Source of the DNA: Lineus longissimus
Lineage: Eukaryota > Nemertea > Pilidiophora > Heteronemertea > Lineidae
Assembly (NCBI RefSeq): GCF_910592395.1
Contig: NC_088318.1
Span: 2,978,001 to 3,042,000 of the forward strand
DNA: 64,000 nucleotides
Direction: 5' to 3'
Shown: one piece after another, positions 1-10,992 of the stretch
How positions within the stretch are numbered: the first letter of the stretch is position 1
How the letters are laid out: every line of letters starts with the position of its first letter
Made by a program: the position numbers and the translations under genes
Notes under the pieces: model-generated
Seen by the model: the letters and a program-made list of their open reading frames with translations, nothing else
Databases searched by the model: none
Told to the model about the DNA's origin: nothing

Positions 1-1704
1 GTCGCATGGCGCTGAACTGGTTTTGAGCCGACCCGCCAGGAGTCATGAGCATTTGCGGTGGCTGGAAGTAGCAGTACATAGCTTGATGCTGTCCAAGAGC
101 CTCGGCGTTGACAAATATTGAATTGCATCTCTGGCAGGAAAACATCGGCTGATTACTCGATTGGGAGCTGGTGGGAGTCGGTGTCGTCGCAGGCGAGACA
201 GACCGCGACGTTGGGGTCGTCGACGTGGGTGGTTGCGATATGACAGGTGAAATATTAGTTGCAAATATTCCTGGAGGATTTGTAATCGGCGATGACATGC
301 TCAGATTCAGGGGCAAGTGTTTCTGCTGGAGCATCTCTGCGAGAAGTTTCTTGTGCTGATTTTGAGCTGACTGGGCTTGGGGTGTCTTCTCCGGCTGCTC
401 AACCAAAGGCTGCGTCAGATCAACCTGTCCTGTCATTGCCAGTTCCTGTAGCTTTGAAGCTCTTGTTTGGTGTAGAACAGACCTCATGTGGATATCAAGA
501 GTGGAACCCTGACTGTAGGCTACTTTACAGATGTTGCACTTGAATGGCTTCTGGTCGGAGTTGCCCGAATTTGATGTAGCAGGCGCACCAGGTGAGGTGG
601 ATGGCGGCTGTGCAGATGGCGTTGATACTGGGCTGGTTGATGCTGGGGTTGATATGGGCGACACTGCCGCTGTCGGTGACGGGCTCTGAGAAGTCGACTG
701 GGCCGCTTGTTTCAGCTTGTGCAGATGGGAGACCGAGTTATAATGAACTAGTAGGATGTTCTTCTGGGTGAAGGATTCCTTGCAAACGTCACACTTGTAA
801 GGTCGGTTTGGATCCAAATATTTCTCGATTGGATAGTTCATTTTATCGCCTTTTCGATGCAGCAAAGTCTTGTTGTGAGCAGTCAAGTAGTTCTGCTTCG
901 TGAATGCGACCTTGCAGCGATGGCATTTGAATTTCCTTGCAGGATCATTGTAGCTGTCTTCGGCAATTGCTTGGCTGTTGATGTAGTCTTCAAAGAAGTT
1001 TTTCTCACGGTATGAACCCTCAGATCCATCGTCGTTCTCACCGTCATTGTTGATGGAATCGTTAGTCTGGTCGTCGCTCATCGGCGATTGGCGATCACCA
1101 TCGTAATCAGCCATCTTGTCCGACATACTCATATCTTGCACGTCTTCTCTCATTTCCTCGTCATGATTTTCCTGGTTGATGACGTTCTCAATCGTAGATC
1201 CTAACAAGGCCAGAGGATTAGACAATAGCGATAATTTGTAATTCGCCACTTCTTCCTCGGACATCATCTCGAGATGCGTAGACTCGACATGCTTCTTCAT
1301 GGCCTCCAAGGTGCGGAAACTGCGATCACAGACGGTACAACGCGTAGCTGCTCGGATCATGTGATACTGCGAATGCGTCTGCAGCTTCTCCAACGTTTTG
1401 AAAGCAAGGCTGCACTGGTTGCAACGATACTTGTAAACATGGCGCTTGGAGACAGACAGGTGTTGTTTGCGGGTGTGGATTTCTCGGAAATGCACCTGAA
1501 GGGCAGACGCCGTTTTGAAATACTGATTGCAGCCTTTCTTCCAGCAGAGGTATCCAGGTCCACGGGGCGTCTGCTTGAGCTCCAAGTGGCCTAGTTCGTT
1601 CTGGTGGGCGTAGAGGGCGTCGATGTTGCGGAACAGGCCAGAGCAGGTATGGCAACGATACTCCTCCTCATCCTTGTCACCGTTTAGCTCATCAGACGAA
1701 TCAG
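1..1704 (-). CDS. ZFHX3: ZFHX3/4-type gene, exon 4, runs off the left edge (residues 1200-1767)
   Basis: The acceptor is TGCTTTCAG|CTGATT at 1705, entered in phase 1. The frame is open for 567 codons to the left edge, so the exon is incomplete. It carries eight finger motifs: CHTC at 1218; a long-spaced CWKKGC at 1253; CNQC at 1294; CTVC at 1322; CHRC at 1460; CDVC at 1504; CNIC at 1589; and CQRC at 1723, whose last ligand looks like Cys (QAMYC) instead of His. Between the fourth and fifth fingers (about 1345-1458) is a Glu/Asp-rich spacer. Between the sixth and seventh is a Ser/Pro/Thr-rich spacer with SPSPTAAVSPISTP. PLNLSM near 1664 precedes another S/T/P-rich stretch. The order matches the mid-region of ZFHX3/4 upstream of the homeodomains. 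The homeodomains themselves are not in the window and should follow to the left. Confidence 0.97.
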
Positions 1705-1788
1705 CTGAAAGCAGAAGACAGAATGGTGAGAATTAGTTTGAGAAATATTGCAAGGGAAAAAAGTCAATCTGAAATACTTCTCTTGCCT

Positions 1789-1867
1789 TTCATCTGAAAA
1801 GCAAATGTCTTCATTTGAAAAGCAATCGTTTTCATCTGAAAAGCAAACATTTCATCTGAAAAGTAAG
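1789..1867. repeat. Short tandem repeat, about 21-bp unit, four copies
   Basis: The unit TTCATCTGAAAAGCAAA recurs at 1789, 1810, 1831 and 1851 (spacing 21, 21, 20) with one or two substitutions each. It sits about 85 bases inside intron 3, near the acceptor of exon 4. Confidence 0.85.
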
Positions 1868-2310
1868 AATTACTGGTTCTGCAAACTAATTACTTAGATC
1901 AGATATTACAAGCACCTTTAATTTATCATGGAACTAAGGAGAGTTTGAAAGATGCAAGTTAGGGGCGTCTGTCCCTCAAGAACTGGTACAGTAGCTGATG
2001 CAGAGAGATGATTACGCAAAACCCAGACATTTCACAAACATCGTCCTTAATCCATCAAAAGATTTTATTACCTCACTTAAAGGGCAACACCGCAATGTCT
2101 ATGAAGAAAGTCACAATGACTCTGTTGTGTCTACGTGTTTACCCGTTTTATCGTATCAAAGTGCAGAGAAACTGCAAAGCAACGAAGAAGGTCATCTAGG
2201 CACTGAAAAGCGCGATGATTAAGGTCACATAACTAATTTGCTAATCACACTTGCGGAGAAGAAATGGATGACCTACTAATGCGGGATTAACAGAAATTGA
2301 CCAAAGAATA

Positions 2311-2950
2311 AGAAAGTGTCATTTCTGGTAATTCATCTTAAAGGTGAGCTGGCAGAATATATCTTTAACTTCAGAGACGAGTGGATTCAAATTCAATTAA
2401 GAAATATAAACAAAGAGCAGTCAAGAATAAGACATATTAAAGAAAGTGTGATTTCTGATAAATTATTAAAGGTGCATTTGCAAATTGAAAAGAGATGACT
2501 TACAGATTTTAAAGAACTGCAACTTTAGATAATAGAGCTCATCAAAATTAACGGGTCAGACTTGCTTTATGACCATGAAACCAAACCGAGGACCACTTTC
2601 CCTTGTCACACGTTAATGGCAAAGTTCAGAGTGGCGAATCTCACTAAGGGGATGTGACAATACTCTTATTCACTTTGTAGGTCATCCATAAGATTATTAG
2701 CTACCGCCAGCCCACGAGTCGATGCAAGAAAAATTCATTAAATCATGTTTGCGACTGTGGAAGTATGTTGATAGGGCAGAGGGCATGAGGGGGCGGTTGA
2801 TGAACATGGGTTGCTAACTTATCTTCTAATTACACTTAAAGGGAGAGAACATATGAGGTTTTTAAAACAAATTGACTGCCGTCACACACTTATAGTTTTT
2901 GGCAACTGTGGAAGTATGTGTGTCGTTTATTGATATAGCAGACAGGCATG
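2311..2950. repeat. Two diverged tandem duplications in intron 3
   Basis: AGAAAGTGTCATTTCTG at 2311 recurs with changes at 2441 (spacing 130), followed in both copies by a TTAAAGGTG-like match. ACTGTGGAAGTATGT near 2756 recurs near 2906 (spacing 150), with GCAGA..GGCATGAG following in both. These are old local duplications with no coding sense. Confidence 0.6.
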
Positions 2951-3592
2951 AGTAGCCATCTTATCCAGAAGTAACCGTCAGATTTTTTAAATTTTTCACC
3001 GCGGTCATCAATTCATAGTTGAAGACTTCTTGTGTTGACAGGCATATCACCCAAACACACTAGATCACCAGCACCCGGTTGCTCAGTCAGCTCTCAGCAG
3101 CAACATTCAAACAAACCAGGTTCAGTTCCACCAAAATAAAGCAGGTGACAGCACCAGTCATACCAGCATCCCCAACTGCTCACCGACGTTGGATCATGCA
3201 CTTGGCCAAAAGCACAATCAAGAAAGGAGATGGTGGACACAGTTAATTGTAAGGGATTGACTAATGGAAATTGTAATCATCTCAAATGGGAAACAGACCC
3301 ATGTCATTGACAGCATTGTTAATTTCATTTTCAGTATTTACTGAAATTCATACTTGCAAGAATAAACAAAGATACTAGAATAATGGCATGTTGGTTGCTC
3401 TTGTTACAGACAGGCACACGGGCAACTAAATTAGGGACCAGAGTCAGTATTTCCTTTACCAGACTCAGCTTTCTCTGATGACTTTTTTGACCAAATAACA
3501 AAGCTGATCTTTGGTCTGTCCAACTGCCATTTTCAATTTAGTCGCCCGTGTGCAATACTTAAGATAACTTATAAACCATGAAGGTAACCTAC

Positions 3593-4009
3593 CATCATCT
3601 TGAGGGATCTTGATAGCGTCTGGCTCAGAAGCATCAGATTTGGTCTCCATGCTGTCATCTTCCGGGGTGCCAGTCGGGCTACGATCTTGACTCTCGTTCT
3701 GATTCATACGCAAGTCAGTGGGGGCGCCGCTTGCCTCAGCTGGCGCAGGAGGCGACCATCTCGTGTGATCAACAAGGATCATCAATCGCTGCACACCTTC
3801 CTGGGAGACATTATGCGACTGTGCCAGGTGGCGCTCCAACTTTGCTTTCTCCTTGAAGCCGTCCTGGCAGAGTGGGCAGTTCATCTCAGCTGTAGCGGGC
3901 TGCGAATGCTGGGTGGTGATATGGGCCTGGATGCGCATCTCGTTCACGCTGCTGTAGTTACAATAGGGGCAGATATGGATGTGTTCGGAATTGCCAGCCT
4001 CCACGCCAT
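3593..4009 (-). CDS. ZFHX3: ZFHX3/4-type gene, exon 3 with two zinc fingers (residues 1061-1199)
   Basis: This exon starts at an acceptor GTTACAG|ATGG with a pyrimidine tract and ends GATGATG|GTAGGT, again phase 1 on both sides (417 nt). It encodes two C2H2 fingers: CPYCNYSSVNEMRIQAHITTQH-type at residues 1074-1095 (first half CPYCNYSS) and CPLCQDGFKEKAKLERH from 1105 to His1126. A proline/alanine stretch, PTDLRMNQNES, and a Ser/Thr/Asp-rich acidic tail ending KIPQDD follow. The first finger closely matches the ZFHX3/4 family finger in this position. The open frame continues past both splice sites into the introns, so an ORF caller would overextend it. The exon is frame-neutral if skipped, but that would remove two fingers. 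Confidence 0.96.
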
Positions 4010-7000
4010 CTGTAACGAGAGAGACGGAGAAATCGATTTGATTAATATTGGATATTACATTTAGCGCGGGCACTTCACCCTGCACAAACATTATTGGACA
4101 TTGTCTATGCAATCTTAGTGTAATGAATACATAGAGATGAAGTGGGGTCGCCCTGGACTAATTGTCACAGCGCATTTTGATGATATTGACCGTGTCTGAT
4201 GGGTTACTCTCATGCGCAAAGCTCGGCGGACCTGAAATCACAACTGGTATGCGGAGATAATTACTTGAGGTGATCAACGCGAGGACCAATCTTGCGTTGA
4301 TCACAACGCGAGGACCAATCGTGTGTTGTCTAGTCTTCCAGATCACGGAATATACATCATATCACAGTCGGTTGTTATCAAAATCAATGATATTAACCCA
4401 TTATGACCAAAGACATGATTTCACACTGTTTTCAGACTAAGATTGAACCATACATATTTGGTTAAAGTTCACATTCCCGAAAAATCGTTGTGATATCAAT
4501 TCCTTTTAACCAGCTTTAAAGATTAAATGTAACCTTCTTCATGGCTACTGTCAAACTTTTGCAATTCTATTATCAGCCTTCAAAATGCTGATGAATATTT
4601 GAAAATATTTTGTTCGACACCACAGGCTATCTTATTAATTTTGCCTGGTGAAAAATTCATTACGCAAAGAGTACTTTTTCAAAATTCTGTACAAAGGCCA
4701 CAGGCTTGACAGGTAACCCTGGTAACTGCTTAGTATACAACTAGGTTTTGATGAAAAAATACATCAAAATAGTCGTACCTCCTTTTTGCATGTAGGTGGA
4801 ACATTAAAAGTAAATAATGGTGAAAAGTAAATATCAAACAACCAATATCACCAAGCGTTAAACAATAGTCCCCAAGGCTTTAGCTGTGTGTTGTTACTGT
4901 TCTGGCCCACAGGCCTAGCTGTTGTAAGATTTTCAACACGTTGATTATTTTGTCTGAATTGCCTACAGTAAAAGTTGTAAAATGTTTGAAACAAGAGGGC
5001 CTTATTCTTGTTTGTTTATTGTTTACTTTTTAAACTATTTCGATAGTATTAGTTGCCAGGGGCATAATTATCAGCAAAATTTGGGGCTCAAATTTGGAGC
5101 GCTGTTTAAACAATAATGTTTTTATTTTGCGACAATAGTTTTTGTAATTATCACATCCCTCCTTGTTTGAACTATAATTCCCTTTGTCTTGCTATGAAGA
5201 AATATTTACATCACAATATTCATGGATCATTTTTGAACATGAACATCTTTTTGTTCAAATTCATCCAATAATTTTGTTTACTTTCGTTTATTTGACAAAA
5301 TTTTAAAAACGGTAATTATGACAAAATCTGACGAAACCACTAATAATTTGCTGACGATAAAAACACAAAATCGAAAATCGAATTATTGAAGAGGATTTTG
5401 GCGTAAAGTTTGCTACAAGAACGAAAGTCGGTACAATGTTCATTGTAGTAATTGTGAAGGTCACTGATCCAAATTCCCAGTTCCCAGTAAAAGCAGCGCA
5501 ATATAATGCGTCAACGTGTTTCAACCAGTTGAGGGACGTATGTGTAACAGACACAGCTCAACCGATCCAAACTTGTTGACACAGTATATTTGGTAGTCCG
5601 GCAACATCAGCGCTTCGAATCGAGTCAAGGTGGGTTTTTTCTGCCTTTCTTGTACATAAATACAATTCAAACTGGATCTTGGTAGTTCGTAGACTCCATA
5701 ATATGACCGCTCTTTTTTCAAATAACACAGTTCCTCAATCTTCAGGGGTGAACTTTCCTATCTCTAACAGTTTATAAGTATGCTCTAAAACATGACATCT
5801 ATACTTTTGAGACTATCAAAATACTTCACTTTCCTATCAAATCTATTTCGCTAAATGCTTGACAAAACTCAATGCACATGTATGAATAACCATGCAAAGT
5901 ATAGTTGAGTTGAGACGATTTTTGCAAAAACCTATCCCCAGGAGCCGACCAATCCAAGTTATCATTCTAAAGTTTGTACCCAACCTGTCTGCTGCTGGGC
6001 AATGATTTCACCACTGTGGATTGTCAGAGTTGAGTGTACTAATTAAGTCTGTCACTGATGGAGAATTTTGTCTTAATTGCTCAGAAATGTTAGCCTCGAG
6101 ACCCTCAGCATTGGACAAGTCTGATTAGTCCGAACCTGATGACTAAGTTTCATTGGTTTCATAACAAGAAGAGCACTGTACACTAAGTAGATAATGTACA
6201 CGGACTGAACCTGTGTTTGTTTCTTGTTAGGACGAAACCATTCCCACTGTTGGCTTCATGTCAGAAAGAATCAAATGCACAGTCCATGATGTACACAGTT
6301 TGGCTGTACATCTTATCTCAAGTTAGAGTGACATTGTCTTGGCCGGTTTCAAACCAAGAGGTGCATAATTCGCAACGCAAAATGTACAGTTCAATATCTT
6401 TATTACATGTAAATAGCCATTCTGAACATGGAACTAGATTTTTCTAAATTTCCTTGACATGCATAATCAAGTGTGTTTACACACCAATGATAAAGTCATT
6501 TCCAGAAGGATTCCAGCCTGCTGGCTTCTTCATTTTCTTGATATCGAAAAAAAAATTGTATATTTTGAATGACACTTAAGTGCAATTAGCTGCATCCGTG
6601 AGCTGTGGTATTATAAGTGGGCACTCTACTGTTTAAACTCCAATTAACCATTTTTCATAAAATTTCAATTCAGTGCAAATCCAAAATTCTACTTAAAAGC
6701 ATTTTTGTAACCTTTATTGAAATAAATGGATAATTACCGCGAACCCCCCCTACTTCCACATTACTAAGAACTGGAACGGTTTCCTCGATCGGTTTTTTTA
6801 ATCATTAAATTACATTTACAGAAACCCTAAGCCTTGAATGAGTTAATTGTAAAACATCCCGAATACCAAAGTAATCTTCTGATAATGAAAATGGCTAATT
6901 GACACAGAAACTAACATTGAACCTTGTTAAATGTCTTGTTGGCCTAAATAACCGAACCAGCGATGAAATATAATAAAAAAAGATAACACACAGTTCTAAT

Positions 7001-7240
7001 TCGTATGAAATAAGAAATTAATAAGCGATAGCCCCATTCCTTCTAATTATTGACGATATTTACCCAAATGAAAAAAGCTTTTTTCAATGAAAGAATGTCA
7101 CTTCTGAATAACCCCATGACCCCCCAAAGTAATATTACACCAACTTATTAATTTACTTCCATACCCACTAATACTTTCATTATAATTTTTTCCTAATGAG
7201 GTTTTTTATGAAATTAAATGACATAAAACTGACACGGACA
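4010..7240 (-). other. Intron 2, 3'-proximal part: no gene seen
   Basis: AT-rich intronic sequence. A small direct repeat (ACGCGAGGACCAATC at about 4277 and 4303) lies near the exon 3 acceptor. Otherwise I see no exon, RNA gene or recognisable mobile element. Confidence 0.75.
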
Positions 7241-7801
7241 TTAACTCGCAGAAAAGAAGATAAACCACGTCCATTCAAACTGCGCACAATCGAAGAATAA
7301 TTTTATTAATAAAGACAAGAAATGGAGCGTCGGCCATAGATCTTGAACTTTATCTAGTTCCACGACATCCACGACTTTGCATAATTTGCGATTAACGTCA
7401 GGCGAACTCGCTTTGTCTGTTCGTCTAATTTGATTGAAGATATGGCAGCGTATATATATACTTTCGTATAGATCAAGATATGGACGTCCGTCTTCCGAAT
7501 ATCGCAACGCGTCTTGGGATTTCCTGTCATGGCCGATTCGATAGGTTCGGAAAATTGATAGTGCACGTCTATTAATAGATTTTGACGTTTTAGCAATATG
7601 CTCGTCCGATATCCTGTCCGGGTGGATCAAGTAATTTAGCGTGATCCGACGTAATTGCATTGTGGGGGATATTTTGAATTTTGAAACAAAATCGTTGGTA
7701 AAGCAAGATGTGGAGATTTGAGCATATCGAGAATTTGATTTGGAATTGAACTTAGATAGCGGCTGCAGTATATGAGAAGCAGTATTCAACTGGCCTATCA
7801 C
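7241..7801 (-). other. Long intronic open frame of unknown meaning (186 codons)
   Basis: The minus strand is open for 186 codons, beginning at a GTG; the first ATG is at codon 48, leaving 139 codons. This is the longest open frame in the window outside the recognised exons. The translation is rich in Ile, Ser and Arg, has no signal peptide, membrane segment or motif I recognise, and resembles no family I know. The DNA has more CpG than its surroundings. It could be a conserved non-coding element that lacks stops by chance, a retained or alternative exon, or the remnant of an inserted gene. I do not assign a function. Confidence 0.3.
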
Positions 7802-10017
7802 CTCCTATGGTCACCAGCTTAAGGATAGTATTTTAAAATAGATTTATCTACTTCTCGCCAGGTTCCATTTTGAATTAGATGCTGCTTGATCATTTAGGCA
7901 ATGCTTGGTGCACAGTTCACCTGATTTGAAGTCGAAAAAATACTGAATAAAATTCACCAAGTGGACTGGGCCTTTAAGTCAATGAAGACAGATTTTAGCT
8001 ATTTGAAATTTATACTGAGGAATCCTCAAGCTTCCATCAGAGATTTTTTATTTTATTTTTTTAAATTTGAATTTGATGCTTCTGCTCCAGCGCCTCCAAA
8101 ATCCAAAAGGTATCATATTCAAGAGGGTGTGCCCGACACCCAAACGTGTTAAAAGGTCAAGACCATTTTTTACAACAGTCCTTAGGGCATTTTTAATAGA
8201 AAATTGTTGGATTTTTTTATTAGGTGCGGACATCCATTAGCCTTGTCGCCCAAGCAACGAAGATTTTACCAAGAACAGGGACAAATAACAGTGTGTGCTT
8301 ATCGCAAAATAAAGGGGGATTACATTTTTTGTGACAGGGTTTTAGCTCAATTGCCCGCAGCCATGTTAAAAAATGTAACATAAAATGGTATTCGATTGTT
8401 GTCTAAATGAGTGCGTCAACGTTCAAGAGAATAGTTCCCGCCGATTGTAATTATCTTTCTTTCCGCACAGCATAAAGGAATCTCAATTCGCCACAGAGGC
8501 GTGAAGAGCTCTTCGGAAAAATAATCGCTTTAGAAATTCCGATAAAAAAGGTACAAAAACGCGGTCAACATTTTGATGGCGGTAATGGCAGATGGAATGA
8601 AGAATCAATGATGGCGTTTTTTGCTAATTTGCATATTTAATGAACTACTCGACCCAGAATAATTGCGACACTTAGCTTTTGTGTATAAACAACGCAAGCG
8701 GTTAGAAAATGCGTAGGAGTGGTGTGTACCCCTAATCAAAGATATAGCAAAAAGTCCCACTGCTGTTATTTCGATTATATCGCTAAAATATAAAGGTATG
8801 TCGGATCACTATAATTAAAATCTGGCCGTGATTTGCATGGCGTATGATTGTGTTGCTGGGCGAAGGTGGAAAAAACACCATTGTTGCGTGATTCAATGGT
8901 GTTATGATGAAGTGTCAGAGGGCGTCGGTGGGTGTCGGGTCAAAATCACGGGATCATTTTGGTTACTTGTGACAATGCAGCATGGGTTGGAGTCAAACGG
9001 AATAGTACTTAGGGTCTGTTACCAGGCAATGGCTATGGGACTAGCCAGCTACTTGTTGATCTGGGCACTTTTTTACAACGAATGAACTGATCACAGAAAT
9101 CAGACATAAAGTAACTTTTTCAATGATCTTATTTATATTCAGACTCTGACTCAATGTATTTTTAGAAAATAATTTAGAACGGGAATTTTTTTATTTGTTA
9201 AGTTTTGAAGTTATTTTAAAAGTAATACAATCAGTGCACTAGATGATATTGAAGATTTACTGTCATTTTTATATGCCAAACTGAAAATATGATGTCACTT
9301 AAACGCAAAAACACCATTCATTTATTTCTAAATTGCACGATTACATATCAAATAAGTTTTTATGTATGGAAATTTTGAATACTTAGTTGCTCTTAGAGCG
9401 GAGCATTAAATTCTCAATTACAAGATTTACCACCAAAAACGTGATTCACCTCAACCAAACTTGCTAAAATCACCATACATTCCACACTAAACATGTACAC
9501 AAGAATATTGCAACTTGACGTGATCGTAAACGCCGTCTGCTTTCGATTCAGGAGAAGAAGCTGCTCAAGTTTATCAGTACTAAATGATGCAGAAACAGCG
9601 ATTTCTCGTGTCTGGGGCCGAAATGAGGCCAATATTTTTACATACTGCTTTAATTCGCCATAAAACCCAACATTGGCCCGCTATGATATGGCGCATAAAT
9701 AATTTCCAACACCGCCATTGCACTGCTTCACATTCTAATCAATCGATTATTTAAAAAGCGCTCACGGACTACGTGGCGACAGACATTTTTTTAATAAGGG
9801 CAAGAATGACAATATGCAAATTGTGACGACATTTCACCTCGTTAAGGTATGCCCTCGGATAATCACGGAGAATATAGCTGACAATCTGATTAGGGCAACG
9901 TTAACTAGATCTAATGAGCAGAGTAGATAAATGACGTTTTTTATCACCACAGGGCAAGGTCGGAGACCATGAGGTCTTGAGGCCCCGAGGTTAAACTTTT
10001 TTTACTTTTGAAGAGAT
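7802..10017 (-). other. Intron 2, middle part: no gene seen
   Basis: AT-rich intronic DNA with scattered CpG-richer patches around 8400-8600 and 9540-9780. No exon, RNA gene or repeat family is recognised. Confidence 0.7.
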
Positions 10018-10131
10018 GTAAGGTGAAGTGGTACAATGATAGCCCATACAATTACAGTCTCTGTGTGTTAATGTGTACTACCAGTTGCTTTTTACACTGT
10101 AGGGCTATAACTATAATTGTACAACCTTACC
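10018..10131 (+). mobile_element. TIR element family 1, copy A (MITE-like)
   Basis: About 114 bp bounded by imperfect inverted ends: GTAAGGTGAAGTGGTACAAT on the left and ATAATTGTACAACCTTAC on the right. The interior (TGTGTGTTAATGTGTACTA, then a TGTAGGGCTATAACTATAA stretch) is shared with copies at 16331-16440 (opposite orientation) and 47141-47235. It is too short to encode a transposase, so it is MITE-like. Confidence 0.65.
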
Positions 10132-10590
10132 GTAGAACTCACTTATGCAGCGGTCAATCTAACCCCTGTACCCCCCACACTTGTATAAAATGCCCTCAGA
10201 ATAGTCACCTTCGTGCTCTACACGTTCTTATTCATATCATATTCCCCCCTCCTCTCTAGAGAGCTCTTCACGGCGATCTCAAAACAAGCGATGACTCACA
10301 GACCATCCCAACAAGCGCAAAACATCAATTTGTATTTTAAGTAATTTGTGTGGCGTTTAATTGCGCTTGGATCGTGAGACGAGGGCAATCTTTAATTGGT
10401 CCTGGCGGCTTTAGTCTCAGAGGAAAGGACCTCTTAACAACAACAAAAAGTACAAGGAAATCTGGTTATGACTTTGATAGAATTAAGAACGATAATTTTT
10501 AGAGATTATCTTGTTGATTCATAGATTTGTCTTAAGAAGTGTTTGTTTTTTTTCATTTTCTTGTTAACAAAGTGATGACGCGCTGTTTAA

Positions 10591-10992
10591 ATGTCGACAC
10601 TAGCAAAAACAAAAGCATTTTCAGAAGAACACTTCTTGGATGTTAGTTACATCATAACAGAAGTTGGTAATTTTTTCATCTTAAAGGAGGAGATATTAGG
10701 AAATCAAAAGTGTCGTATGCATTTGGAAACACCTAGTAGTATCTTCAGGGAGGAGAAAATAAGAAATCAAAAGTGTTGTATGCATTTGGAAACACCTAGT
10801 AGTATCTTCAGGGAGGAGAAAATAAGAAATCAAAAGTGTCGTATGCATTTGGAAACACCTAGTAGTATCTTCACGGAGGAGATATTAAGAAAGCAAAAGT
10901 GTTCAATGAATTTGGAAACACAGAGTAGTATCATAAATATTGATGAAATTATCGCCAAATATTCACAATCAAACAAATCAATATTACAATAG
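10591..10992 (+). repeat. 63-bp minisatellite inside a 133-codon ATG open frame
   Basis: Units start at 10701, 10764, 10827 and 10890, exactly 63 bp apart, so each unit is 21 codons. The repeated peptide includes NQKCRMHLETPSSIF; units 1-3 are nearly identical and unit 4 is diverged. The frame starts at an ATG (10591) and stays open across all four units. A Cys-Met-His core and acidic REEKIR linker recur. No known family is recognised. Since 63 is divisible by three, an open frame across the array is expected once one unit is open, so this is weak evidence of coding. Confidence 0.6.

Larger units (their letters stand above)
1705..3592 (-). other. Intron 3 of the ZFHX gene (1.9 kb)
   Basis: GT-AG intron between exons 3 and 4, phase 1. 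It contains a short 21-bp array next to the acceptor, two old tandem duplications (period about 130 near 2311/2441 and about 150 near 2753/2903), and no convincing exon or mobile element. Confidence 0.9.

Noticed and set aside
3465-4112. A longer minus-strand open frame around exon 3
   Set aside because: Both ends run into intron sequence past clear GT-AG sites that keep phase 1 continuity with neighbouring exons.
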